From Pseudoxanthomonas mexicana (lineage in GTDB: Bacteria > Pseudomonadota > Gammaproteobacteria > Xanthomonadales > Xanthomonadaceae), in assembly GCF_001556105.1 (NCBI RefSeq), contig NZ_LSIF01000037.1, forward strand, positions 1 to 13,190: a DNA stretch of 13,190 nucleotides, in the 5' to 3' direction. The translations under genes and the position numbers were made by a program. Numbering within the stretch: the stretch's first letter is position 1; each line of letters opens with the position of its first letter. The notes under the pieces were generated by a model that saw nothing but the letters and a program-made list of their open reading frames with translations, had not been told where the DNA came from and searched no databases. Shown here in pieces: positions 1 to 6,299 of the stretch.

Positions 1-318
1 CGGTCATTGCCATCAATTATGGCAACCGGATGTCTACGAAAGGCTGGCCGGTCCACGCATCAAACCTACTACTGCCCTGATTGCGGCTGTGACGAAATCT
101 ACTTCGACGGACAGGTGCAGTTGGATCCCGTAACACAGACATGGATTTTGCTCGAAGTTCATAGCCAACCATGGTGTCGCGACTGCGAGGACACGATTTA
201 CGAGGCCAAGTTCGGAGATCCCACCGAATATCAGTCAACAAACGCACAGGAAGAGGGTCATGAGCCGGAAGAAGAACAGGCCTCAGACCCCGAAGGAGGT
301 GCGCCTGATCGCATTTGA
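1..318 (+). CDS. Zinc-ribbon plasmid protein, probably 5'-truncated by the window edge
   Basis: The frame is open to the left edge, so the true start may lie outside. Inside, a TTG at 7 and an ATG at 19 are possible starts, but neither has a Shine-Dalgarno sequence. The visible protein has two Cys pairs, YCPDCG and WCRDCED, about 33 residues apart, which is the layout of a small zinc ribbon. The tail is very acidic (EEGHEPEEEQ) and looks disordered. The region from YCPDC to WCRDCED aligns with the N-terminus of the protein at 8937-9383 (FCATCG...WCEACEE, with VQ.DP shared between the pairs), so the two are paralogues. No catalytic motif is seen; a nucleic-acid or protein-binding role is inference. 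The next gene follows after about 50 bases on the same strand. Confidence 0.65.
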   Translation, partial: RSLPSIMATGCLRKAGRSTHQTYYCPDCGCDEIYFDGQVQLDPVTQTWILLEVHSQPWCRDCEDTIYEAKFGDPTEYQSTNAQEEGHEPEEEQASDPEGGAPDRI

Positions 319-367
319 TCGGCACCCCTGTTTTTCCCACCTATCACTCCCATCAAAGAGAACATTT

Positions 368-1153
368 ATGAACATTTATGAAGAGCATTTGGCACAACGT
401 AAAGCACGGTTGTTGGAGCGCGCCCAGGAAGCCAGCGATAAGTCCGCGGCGCTATTTCAGCAGGAGCGTGAAATGGCGCAACACGTACCACTTGGACAGC
501 CCATTCTTGTTGGGCATCACTCCGAGGGTCGTCATCGCCGTTATCTGTCGCAAATGGATGGCCTGACGAGGAAGCAGATTGCTTTGGATCGCCTGGCGGA
601 AGATCTCAAACAGCAGGCCGAAACCGTCGGGACAGGTGGTATTTCTTCTGATGATCCGGAGGCAATCCAAAAGCTTGAAGCGCAGTTGGCAGCGCGTGAG
701 GTTGAACAAGCCACGATGAAGGAATTCAACAAGCGCGTGAAGAAGTTGGCCACCGAAGAAGAGCGAAAGAACTTGGCGAAGGCCATGTTGTCCGAAGATC
801 AACAGCTCATGCTGACGCGCGTTCGTTTCGGAAAAGAAGGGTTCCCGAAGTACGAGCTGACGAACAATGGAGCCCGCATCCGCCGAATTCGCGCAAGGAT
901 CGAAGAGTTGAGGAAGTCCGAAGTCGCGGAAAACATCGAGGTGGAGGGTCGAGACTTCTTTTATGTTGAAGATCCCGATCAAAACCGGGCCATCTTCTCG
1001 TTCACGGGTAAGCCATACGACAAAACGCGCGAGTTGTTGAAGCAACATGGTTGGAAATGGTCGCCAACCAGGGGTGATTGGGTTCGATTGCTGACCGCCA
1101 ATGCGAGGCGTGATGGGCGATACCTCTGTACCAAGTTCGATGAAATCGATTAG
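368..1153 (+). CDS. DUF3560 domain protein
   Basis: This 261-aa protein carries the hallmark VPLGQPILVGHHSEGRHRR (about residues 38-56) of DUF3560 proteins, which are common on conjugative plasmids and have no established function. The N-terminus (MNIYEEHLAQRKARLLERAQ) matches the usual family start. The middle, about residues 65-185, is charged and helical and probably coiled coil. The C-terminus has an FTGKPYDKTRELLKQHGWKW segment followed by a small W/R-rich domain. I chose the ATG at 368 because of the family-like N-terminus and a modest AAAGAG upstream. An in-frame ATG at 260 has a better Shine-Dalgarno (AGGAAG, 6-base spacer) and would add 36 residues overlapping the upstream gene, so the start is not settled. 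Transcription probably ends at the hairpin just downstream. Confidence 0.85.
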   Translation: MNIYEEHLAQRKARLLERAQEASDKSAALFQQEREMAQHVPLGQPILVGHHSEGRHRRYLSQMDGLTRKQIALDRLAEDLKQQAETVGTGGISSDDPEAIQKLEAQLAAREVEQATMKEFNKRVKKLATEEERKNLAKAMLSEDQQLMLTRVRFGKEGFPKYELTNNGARIRRIRARIEELRKSEVAENIEVEGRDFFYVEDPDQNRAIFSFTGKPYDKTRELLKQHGWKWSPTRGDWVRLLTANARRDGRYLCTKFDEID

Positions 1154-1170
1154 ATCATTGATGAGAAACG

Positions 1171-1199
1171 AGAACGGCGCCTTAGGGCGCCGTTCTTTT
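1171..1199. terminator. Strong bidirectional hairpin between converging genes
   Basis: A perfect 11-bp stem (1171-1181 with 1186-1196) and a TTAG loop are followed by TTTT on the plus strand. It lies between the convergent DUF3560 and trfA-like genes. The initiator's stop codon (complement of 1198-1200) touches the stem, so the plus-strand T-run overlaps that codon. On the minus strand the hairpin is followed by CGTTTCTC, a poorer U-tract, so termination of the initiator mRNA may be less complete. Confidence 0.85.
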
Positions 1200-2109
1200 A
1201 CAAGCACGGCTTCGCCCTGGCGGCCGCCGCCCTCCTGGCGGCATCGTTTTGGGCATTGAAACGTCCTCCTTTCGACTTTTGCTTGTCCTCCGCCTTCAAC
1301 AGTTTCACCTTGGTGGGCTTCTTTTCGACGTACACCATGTCGCTTTCAACGCGAAAGGTTTTGATGTAGGACCGCTCGCAGGCTTCCAGTGTTTCGCCAG
1401 CCTCACGCAGTCGATAACGAAACCGCCGCATATCCAGGTTGGTGCCGCACATGCGATGGAGTTCCTGGACGGTCACATTGCGATACGACGCCCACGTTGC
1501 GAAGTAGTTGTTCAACCACATGGCGAGCAGGTTGCGGCCTAAGCCAGCCATTCGCATCACGTCGTTGTCCAGTGTCTCATCATCCAGCAGGATGGCGAGG
1601 TCGGGATTGAGGCGAATACGAACCTGCTTGGTCGCTTCATCTTTTTCTACGGCATCCAGCAGATTTCCGACATAGCGGCTTCGATGGGAGGCCAAGAAGA
1701 CACGTGTGCCTTGCAGGTCCACCAGCAGCTTCCATAGGGCTTTCCGCTGATCGTGATCGCGGTACTCCTTCCCCATCATTTGGAGAATGAAGTTGGCGGG
1801 CACAACGAACTTCTCGCCGGATATGCCGTTGATGAGCTTGCCCAGATAGATCACCGCTTGCCAGGCAAGTAAATGCTCTTGGTTGAGGTGGGGACCGTCG
1901 CAGGCGATATCGATCCCCAAAGGGCCGCTTTCAAATGCAATCTTTTTGGTGTCCTTGGAGCCCAATCGATCCCGGCGTAGCCCTGTTTTGGCAACGCTAA
2001 ATAACTCGCTTCGCAGAAACGAAATCGGTACCTGGGCAAAGGGAGTGAACGTCTCGCTGGCGCGTGCCTGCGGAAGTTCGGCGGTGGAGGTTGGCTGTGG
2101 AGTGTCCAT
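1198..2109 (-). CDS. trfA: TrfA-family plasmid replication initiator
   Basis: This 303-aa protein should bind the iterons just upstream and open the origin. It resembles IncP TrfA in order and spacing: VPISFLRSELF near the N-terminus, a winged-helix core with LLAWQAVIYLGK and GEKFVVPANFILQMMG, then LAMWLNNYFATWASYRNVTVQELHRMCG followed by RRFRYRLREAGETL, comparable to the TrfA C-terminal DNA-binding half. The tail is Lys/Arg/Ala-rich. I chose the ATG at 2109. A TTG in frame at 2142 falls inside the likely -35 box and is less plausible. No clear Shine-Dalgarno precedes 2109, and the mRNA could be nearly leaderless. Iterons lying upstream of a gene that reads away from them is the classic arrangement and suggests autoregulation. 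The symbol is by family resemblance only. Confidence 0.85.
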   Translation of the reverse strand: MDTPQPTSTAELPQARASETFTPFAQVPISFLRSELFSVAKTGLRRDRLGSKDTKKIAFESGPLGIDIACDGPHLNQEHLLAWQAVIYLGKLINGISGEKFVVPANFILQMMGKEYRDHDQRKALWKLLVDLQGTRVFLASHRSRYVGNLLDAVEKDEATKQVRIRLNPDLAILLDDETLDNDVMRMAGLGRNLLAMWLNNYFATWASYRNVTVQELHRMCGTNLDMRRFRYRLREAGETLEACERSYIKTFRVESDMVYVEKKPTKVKLLKAEDKQKSKGGRFNAQNDAARRAAAARAKPCL

Positions 2110-2114
2110 GTAAG

Positions 2115-2142
2115 ACACTAAATCCGCACAGCACGCCGTCAA
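2115..2142 (-). promoter_or_regulatory. Likely promoter of the replication initiator
   Basis: Read on the minus strand, TTGACG (2142-2137) and TAGTGT (2120-2115) are separated by 16 bp. The -35 is a 5/6 match to the sigma-70 consensus; the -10 is a weak 3/6. Transcription would begin within a few bases of the ATG at 2109, giving a leaderless or very short-leader mRNA. The first iteron begins 29 bp upstream of the -35, so initiator bound there could modulate expression. Confidence 0.4.
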
Positions 2143-2170
2143 GCCGTCAGGCTCTGCATCCCGTTTTGAT

Positions 2171-2319
2171 GGGGCGGCGATCAGTGACGCCAGGGGCGGC
2201 GATCAGTGACGTTTGGGGCGGCGAGCAGTGACACTTGGCCGAAACAGGGGCGGCGATCAGTGACACCTGCACCCAGGGAGGGGCGGCGATCAGTGACAAA
2301 TGGGGCGGCGATTGATGAC
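2171..2319 (+). repeat. Six origin iterons (18-bp direct repeats)
   Basis: The repeat GGGGCGGCGATCAGTGAC occurs at 2171-2188, 2193-2210, 2247-2264 and 2280-2297 without change. It occurs at 2215-2232 with one substitution (GAGCAG for GATCAG), and at 2302-2319 in a degenerate form (ATTGATGAC end). Start-to-start distances are 22, 22, 32, 33 and 22 bp, close to two or three helical turns, so all copies face the same side of the helix. The order TGAC, short spacer, GGGGCGG recalls the IncP (RK2) iteron, consistent with a TrfA-type initiator. This is the replication origin region. Confidence 0.92.
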
Positions 2320-2444
2320 GCTAATCTTTTAGCGAAATCGCGGCAACATCCTGATTCGACGCGAGAAATCGACGTGAAGCCGCCGCCGAAACGCGCTGCA
2401 GGTTTTGAGGCTTTTAAAGCTTTTAGGCTTTTAAAACCTCAAGG
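2319..2444. other. AT-rich origin segment, candidate DNA-unwinding element
   Basis: Next to the last iteron is a small dyad, CGCTAA-TCTT-TTAGCG (2319-2334). From 2400 to 2444 the sequence becomes AT-rich, with short tandem units built on GGCTTTTAAA (2409-2418, 2419-2425 shortened, 2426-2435). AGGTTTT at 2400 and AAAACCT at 2433 are inverted. A-T-rich direct repeats beside iterons are the usual melting site of iteron origins. No convincing DnaA box was found by eye. Confidence 0.6.
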
Positions 2445-2465
2445 CTGAGGGTGCGCGAGGCGCAC

Positions 2466-2727
2466 GGATCCTTTCGGATCGGAGGTGGAGCAAGAGCGCC
2501 GGGGGCTACGCCCCGCCGGCCCAGGGTAGTGGATGTGTCTACGCCATCCAATCGCGCCCTTTGGGCGCGGGCATCTGGCCGGTGGCCAGGACCTTGGCCG
2601 CCATAGGCGGCCTGCCTTCGGCCCGGAACATGCGGAAGTCATCACCTGATCCAAGTGCGAAGCCGCGGCGCGCCAGCGCCGCAAGAGCCTAGGCCCTTGT
2701 CCAGATCACAGGCCGCCACAGGCGGCC
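2466..2727. repeat. Non-coding GC-rich stretch with five short-loop hairpins
   Basis: No gene is supported between 2445 and 2794. The stretch holds perfect short-loop dyads: GATCC-TTTC-GGATC (2467-2480), GGGGC-TAC-GCCCC (2502-2514), CGCGCCC-TTT-GGGCGCG (2553-2569), and two copies of GGCCGCC-N3-GGCGGCC (2596-2612 with ATA and 2711-2727 with ACA). The last two are near-identical elements 115 bp apart. Candidate roles are single-strand initiation, an oriT-like site or a structured RNA; the sequence alone does not decide between them. Confidence 0.6.
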
Positions 2728-2794
2728 GTACTCGGCGCGCGGAGCCGACCACCGCGCATCAGCTGGCATACTTCGGCTCAACCCCTTGCCGGAT

Positions 2795-3364
2795 ATGACA
2801 ACCATGGCCCTGCGCGACATGACAGCCGTCGAAGCGCGCTTGCTCCGTCGCGTGGAGAAGTTGACCCAAGCCCATGAGGCGCACGACCCGCTGAAACCCT
2901 CCAAGGCATGGAAGCAAACCATGACCGAGGACGAGATGGCGGAGCACATGGGGGCACTGCTGGACGCCTACGAGTTGGTAGCTCCACACATCCAACGGCG
3001 CGACCTGCTGGTGGCCTTGCGCAACCTGCTACGCGCCCACCCCAAGCTGCGGCTGCGCGGCGTGCAAGCCCAGCAGCCGGACAACTACATCACCCACGAT
3101 GGCGCGCCCTTCTACTGGGGCGGCGTTCGCAAGGGCAAGGACGGCATCGTGCCAGGCGGCGTAGGTCGCTTCCCCCTGGACCTGTTCCGCTACGCTCAGA
3201 CCCCAGAAGGCAAGGCACGCCAAGAAGCAGGCGAGCCGTTGTTCCACCCCATCGACTCCGCCGAGGGCAAGCGAGTGGCACGCAAGCATCGTCGTGAGAA
3301 GACCGCCTACGACTCGAAGGAAGGTAAGGCCTTGTTGCGTCTGCGTACGCGGCAAGCGCGCTAA
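2795..3364 (+). CDS. Hypothetical protein, basic C-terminus
   Basis: This 189-aa protein matches no family I can name with certainty. The N-terminal half (about residues 8-85) is predicted helical and charged (VEARLLRRVEKLTQAHE...MAEHMGALLDAYELVAPHI...). The middle has the stretch THDGAPFYWGGVRKGKDG. The C-terminus is strongly basic (VARKHRREKTAYDSKEGKALL). The basic end suggests nucleic-acid contact, which is inference. Start choice: ATGs at 2795 and 2804 are in frame; a GGA at 2791-2793 suits 2804 better by spacing, so the protein may be three residues shorter. A weak CATACT -10 at 2767-2772 lies upstream. The gene at 3441 follows after 76 bases, so they may share a transcript. Confidence 0.7.
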   Translation: MTTMALRDMTAVEARLLRRVEKLTQAHEAHDPLKPSKAWKQTMTEDEMAEHMGALLDAYELVAPHIQRRDLLVALRNLLRAHPKLRLRGVQAQQPDNYITHDGAPFYWGGVRKGKDGIVPGGVGRFPLDLFRYAQTPEGKARQEAGEPLFHPIDSAEGKRVARKHRREKTAYDSKEGKALLRLRTRQAR

Positions 3365-3440
3365 CCGTATCGGATCGCACTTCCCGACTTGCGGGCACCG
3401 AGACCCGCCCCAGACTGGACAGGGCATAGAGGAGCCTGTC

Positions 3441-3677
3441 ATGTCTGACCCGAACTTCACCGATGACGATGTCTTGATGGCTGCCGACCGCTTTGAGGTC
3501 GAGCACTATCAGCACGGTACGCACATGCGTCTTGCCGATGACTGGTGGGAGCCGGGCAAGCATCTGTCCACGGTGGAGGACTGCCGCAGGTATGCCAGGA
3601 CATCGTTGGAGCGAGGGCTCAAGTTATCGATCAAGGCACGCCATGGATCTCAAGGAATACCGGAAGCTGCAAGCTGA
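3441..3677 (+). CDS. Small acidic protein overlapping the ArdC-N gene
   Basis: This 78-aa protein is not recognised. The ATG at 3441 has a strong Shine-Dalgarno (GAGGAG at about 3429-3434). The first 40 residues are acidic (TDDDVLMAADRFEVEH, ADDWWEP), and the last 35 are more basic. Its 3' end overlaps the start of the next gene by 35 bases in another frame, which implies coupled translation. Both ArdC-family genes in this window are preceded by a small, partly acidic gene that overlaps them (the other is 7495-7707), so these small proteins may be functional partners of the ArdC proteins. That link is inference from context. Confidence 0.7.
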   Translation: MSDPNFTDDDVLMAADRFEVEHYQHGTHMRLADDWWEPGKHLSTVEDCRRYARTSLERGLKLSIKARHGSQGIPEAAS

Positions 3678-4500
3678 CAGCTTCTACGACAACCTCCGGG
3701 AGGCCACTGCGCCCCCGTTCTTCTACTGGCAGGACCCCGACACACCGTTGCCCCAGATTGGTGGCGAACCCCGCGGTATCTCGGGCCACTGTTTCGAGGC
3801 CGACAATGCGTTGCAGCTGGCCATGGCCGCCAAGGCACAGGGCTTCCAGAGTCCCTACTGGATGGGCTTCGACCAGGCCAAGGAAGCAGGGGGGCATGTG
3901 CGCAAGGGCGAGTTGGGCACCAAGATGCTGCAGTGGTACCGCAAGGACGGCGAGTTGAAGTCGAAGATCCCGGTGACCGTGTACAACGGCGACCAGATCA
4001 AGGGCATCGAGTGGCCACGTCCTACGGGCCTGACCCCAGAACAGCAAGCTGCACGCCAGGCTGGCTTGGACGCGCTACTTCCCCCACGGAAGAAAGCGCC
4101 CACGCTGCAGCAGTACAACGACCGATTGAAGGAAGTCCTGGCCGAGAAGTTCCCGGCCAACGATGACCCGCGGGAGAACGCACGCATGACCTTGTGCCGC
4201 GAGTATGCCGCCATGACGGCGCAAGCTAGGCTGGGGCTGCCTCGCCAAGTAGATCCCTCTCTGGCCCAGGACTTGAAGCCCTTCATCGAACGCCGGCCAC
4301 ACCCGATGGATCTGGTGCGGGCCATGGAAGAGGCGTATCGGGTCGTGGGCGAAATCGGCATCCCCGCGCTGGTGTACGACCAGATCCCGCGCAAGGAGAT
4401 GGAGCGCAAAGTCAAGCCCGCGAAGGAGCCGAGTCCCAAGCGGGAGCGCAGCAAGGCACCTGCCAAGGGCAAGGACATGGAAAACGAAATCCCATTCTGA
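3643..4500 (+). CDS. ArdC N-terminal-domain protein with SSB-like C-terminal tip
   Basis: This 285-aa protein has the ArdC/DUF1738 N-terminal domain at about residues 10-125. Key segments are FFYWQDPDTPLP, SPYWMGFDQAKEAGGHVRKGE (residues 70-90) and VTVYNGDQIKG. In ArdC this domain binds single-stranded DNA and helps protect incoming plasmid DNA from restriction. The HExxH metalloprotease domain of full ArdC proteins is absent; instead there is a helical segment (about 140-250), a Lys/Pro/Arg-rich linker, and the final residues DMENEIPF. That end closely resembles the DFDDDIPF tip of bacterial SSB, which recruits repair and replication enzymes. The start at 3643 has AAGG 6 bases upstream. The ArdC-N call is firm; the SSB-mimic role is inference. 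Confidence 0.85.
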   Translation: MDLKEYRKLQADSFYDNLREATAPPFFYWQDPDTPLPQIGGEPRGISGHCFEADNALQLAMAAKAQGFQSPYWMGFDQAKEAGGHVRKGELGTKMLQWYRKDGELKSKIPVTVYNGDQIKGIEWPRPTGLTPEQQAARQAGLDALLPPRKKAPTLQQYNDRLKEVLAEKFPANDDPRENARMTLCREYAAMTAQARLGLPRQVDPSLAQDLKPFIERRPHPMDLVRAMEEAYRVVGEIGIPALVYDQIPRKEMERKVKPAKEPSPKRERSKAPAKGKDMENEIPF

Positions 4501-4522
4501 CGAGCCGGCTCGCAGATTTCAC

Positions 4523-4549
4523 AAGGACAGGGGCGGCTTGGCCGTCCTT
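4523..4549 (+). terminator. Possible terminator after the ArdC-N gene
   Basis: AAGGA (4523-4527) pairs with TCCTT (4545-4549), enclosing an inner CGGC-TTG-GCCG hairpin (4534-4544) with a one-sided bulge between the stems. The following CGTCTTTGTGT is only moderately T-rich. It sits 23 bases after the stop codon, where a terminator would be expected. Confidence 0.45.
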
Positions 4550-4563
4550 CGTCTTTGTGTAGG

Positions 4564-4618
4564 TTGCCAGAAATGGCATCGTGGTTAGGTTGAGTGTGGT
4601 TTCCACCACTCCACACTC
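4564..4618 (+). promoter_or_regulatory. Promoter-like element and nested hairpins before the autotransporter gene
   Basis: TTGCCA at 4564-4569 followed by a weak TAGGTT at 4586-4591 (16-bp spacer) belongs to the promoter-like family seen elsewhere in the window. TTGCCA is also part of a hairpin TGCCA-GAAA-TGGCA (4565-4578). Immediately before the ATG, GAGTGTGG (4592-4599) and CCACACTC (4611-4618) form a perfect 8-bp inverted repeat, with an alternative inner GTGG-TTT-CCAC. No Shine-Dalgarno is visible, so this stem, ending two bases before the start codon, may control translation. Confidence 0.4.
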
Positions 4619-4620
4619 CC

Positions 4621-5661
4621 ATGAAGAAGATCACAGCAATCCTCGCGCTCGGCTTGATGACCGGCGCTGTCAACGCACAGACCTACAACCCGCAACTGGA
4701 GTCCTACGCCTGCGATGGCGCGAACGCGACCGGTTCGTCCTCGACCGCCTGCGGTCCATTCTCCGAAGCGTCCGGCACGGGCGCGACAGCGTACGGCGAT
4801 CAGGCGAATGCCTCGGGGCAAGGTTCCACAGCCACTGGCAACTACGCAGAAGCCTCCGGACAAAGCTCCACCGCCACGGGTGCCGAGAGCGAGGCCACCG
4901 CCACACAGGCAACTGCTACTGGCCATTCCTCATCCGCAACCGGTGCTGGCGCCACCGCGGCTGGTGCCCAAGCCGACGCATCAGGTGTCGCCGCCACTGC
5001 TACGGGTGTTGCCTCCCAGGCCAGCGGTGACTACGCAACCGCTTCGGGCGCGACGGCCCAGGCCACGGGATACGCTGCTAACGCCTACGGCAACAATGCA
5101 CGTGCCACAGCGCAAGGTGCTAACGCCTACGGGTCGGCAAGCGTGGCGTCAGCCACCAACGCCGTTGCTCTGGGGCAGGGCTCCAATGCCGGCCACGCCA
5201 ACTCGGTAGCCATCGGTGCAGGGACACGCACCACTCAGGCTAACGAAGTGGCCATGGGCAACCGCCGCGTCACGCAGGTAGCCAACGGCTCGATCTCCCA
5301 GGGTTCGACGGACGCCATCAATGGTGGCCAGGTCTGGGACATTCTCCAGAACCTGCCCAACGGCTCCAACTTCGACGAGACCCTGTGGAACGACCGCTGG
5401 GACAACATCAACAACCGCTTTGGTGAAGTCGGCAAGCGCATCGACGGCCTAGGTGCCCAGATGGGAGCCATGAGCATGATGGCTGCAGCCCCCGGTGAAG
5501 GTGGCTTGTCCGTCGGTGTCGGCTACTCCGGCAGTTCTGCCGCAGTGGCAGTGGGCTGGTCCAAGCGCTTCAACGACCGCGTGTCCATGGCCGTAGGTGC
5601 CTCCTTCGGTGGCGGCAACAAGGCGGTGATCGGCGTGGGCCTGCGGATCGGAGGTCGCTGA
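4621..5661 (+). CDS. Small YadA-like trimeric autotransporter
   Basis: This 346-aa protein is an outer-membrane surface protein. Residues 1-19 (MKKITAILALGLMTGAVNAQ, cleavage after NA) are a signal peptide. Residues 30-210 are a run of short Ala/Gly/Ser/Thr repeats of the form AxAxGxxAxAxG, typical of the YadA-like head. TDAINGGQVWD (230-240) is a neck motif, DRWDNINNRFGEVGKRIDGL a short coiled-coil stalk, and from about 281 the last 65 residues form the YadA anchor, four beta strands that trimerise into the pore. The stalk is very short for the family. Two Cys (31 and 44) near the mature N-terminus are unusual. A GTG at 4594 is an alternative start that would lengthen the signal peptide. The stop overlaps the next start by one base (TGATG). 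Confidence 0.9.
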   Translation: MKKITAILALGLMTGAVNAQTYNPQLESYACDGANATGSSSTACGPFSEASGTGATAYGDQANASGQGSTATGNYAEASGQSSTATGAESEATATQATATGHSSSATGAGATAAGAQADASGVAATATGVASQASGDYATASGATAQATGYAANAYGNNARATAQGANAYGSASVASATNAVALGQGSNAGHANSVAIGAGTRTTQANEVAMGNRRVTQVANGSISQGSTDAINGGQVWDILQNLPNGSNFDETLWNDRWDNINNRFGEVGKRIDGLGAQMGAMSMMAAAPGEGGLSVGVGYSGSSAAVAVGWSKRFNDRVSMAVGASFGGGNKAVIGVGLRIGGR

Positions 5662-6059
5662 TGAAGGCGCTTTTCCTATCCCTCCTGCTGCTCCTGCCGT
5701 TTGCCTCTCACGCAGGTGAGCTGTCCTCCGACTTCCGTGGCCGAATAGTCGATGCGGCAGGCCACCCCTTACCTGGTGCAGTCATGCTCATCGAGCATGT
5801 CGAGACTGGCCGTATCACCCGGCACGTCGCCAATGCCAAGGGTCGCTGGCACGCACTGGGCAAGCGATCGGATGGCACGTATCGCGTGTCGTGCTTCGCT
5901 CCCAACGCGCAAATGCCTGCAGTGCGCTTCCAAGGTCGCGTGGCCTTGGGCCAGGTCCATGTTCGCAACTGCGTACTTGGTGAGGTCGATGACCGATCTC
6001 CTGCATGGTTGTCCTCTTGGCAGTGGCGGCAATCGCCCGGAGACCGTTTCGTTATCTAG
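5661..6059 (+). CDS. Secreted carboxypeptidase-regulatory-like (beta-sandwich) protein
   Basis: This 132-aa protein has a signal peptide at residues 1-18 (MKALFLSLLLLLPFASHAG). It is followed by FRGRIVDAAGHPLPGAVMLI (25-44), ETGRITRHVANAKGRWHAL and DGTYRVSCFAP, the pattern of a carboxypeptidase regulatory-like or transthyretin-like beta-sandwich domain. Two Cys (SCF and NCV) could form a disulphide in the periplasm or outside. Its ATG overlaps the autotransporter stop by one base, and GGAGG at about 5650-5654 is a good Shine-Dalgarno inside the upstream gene. The tight coupling suggests it works with the adhesin, for example as a periplasmic or surface partner; this is inference. The pair ends at a strong terminator. 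Confidence 0.8.
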   Translation: MKALFLSLLLLLPFASHAGELSSDFRGRIVDAAGHPLPGAVMLIEHVETGRITRHVANAKGRWHALGKRSDGTYRVSCFAPNAQMPAVRFQGRVALGQVHVRNCVLGEVDDRSPAWLSSWQWRQSPGDRFVI

Positions 6060-6100
6060 CTTCCTGTGGGGATCTCGTGTGGAGGTTCACCCCATGGGGG

Positions 6101-6129
6101 AGGCGGCACTTCGGTGCCGCTTCTTTTTT
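6101..6129 (+). terminator. Rho-independent terminator closing the adhesin pair
   Basis: GCGGCAC (6103-6109) and GTGCCGC (6114-6120) enclose a stable TTCG tetraloop, extended by a G-U and an A-T pair, and are followed by TTCTTTTTT. From here to 6299 I see no gene and only GC-rich sequence. Confidence 0.9.
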
Positions 6130-6299
6130 GCACTCGTGGTTGCCTCTGGCGCGCAGGCTGGCTCCGGACACGTTGCCGGGTCGGTCCAGGCCGCAAGCCT
6201 ACGGCTGGTCCGCTTTGCTACCCCCTTCGGTGCGGCCCGGCCTGGTGGCCCCGGCGTTGGTCCTGCGCACGCCAATCCGGCGCGCCAGAGATCACCATC

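Noticed and set aside
452..1207. Long minus-strand open frame opposite the DUF3560 gene
   Set aside because: It is antisense to a gene with clear family motifs and runs through the terminator hairpin; it has no recognisable domain.
2140..2142. TTG start for the replication initiator
   Set aside because: It has no ribosome site and coincides with the likely -35 box, so the ATG at 2109 is preferred.
2319..2334. CGCTAA-TCTT-TTAGCG as a KorB/KorA operator
   Set aside because: The half-sites are in the opposite orientation to the IncP operators (TTTAGC...GCTAAA), and no korA or korB gene is present in the window.
3855..4673. Long minus-strand open frame opposite the ArdC-N gene
   Set aside because: It mirrors a gene with strong ArdC motifs and has low-complexity Ser/Arg content typical of a shadow frame in GC-rich DNA.
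4720..5240. Repetitive Ala/Gly/Thr coding region as a DNA tandem repeat or CRISPR-like array
   Set aside because: The periodicity is in the protein (YadA-like head repeats); the DNA units vary and have no conserved repeat/spacer pattern.
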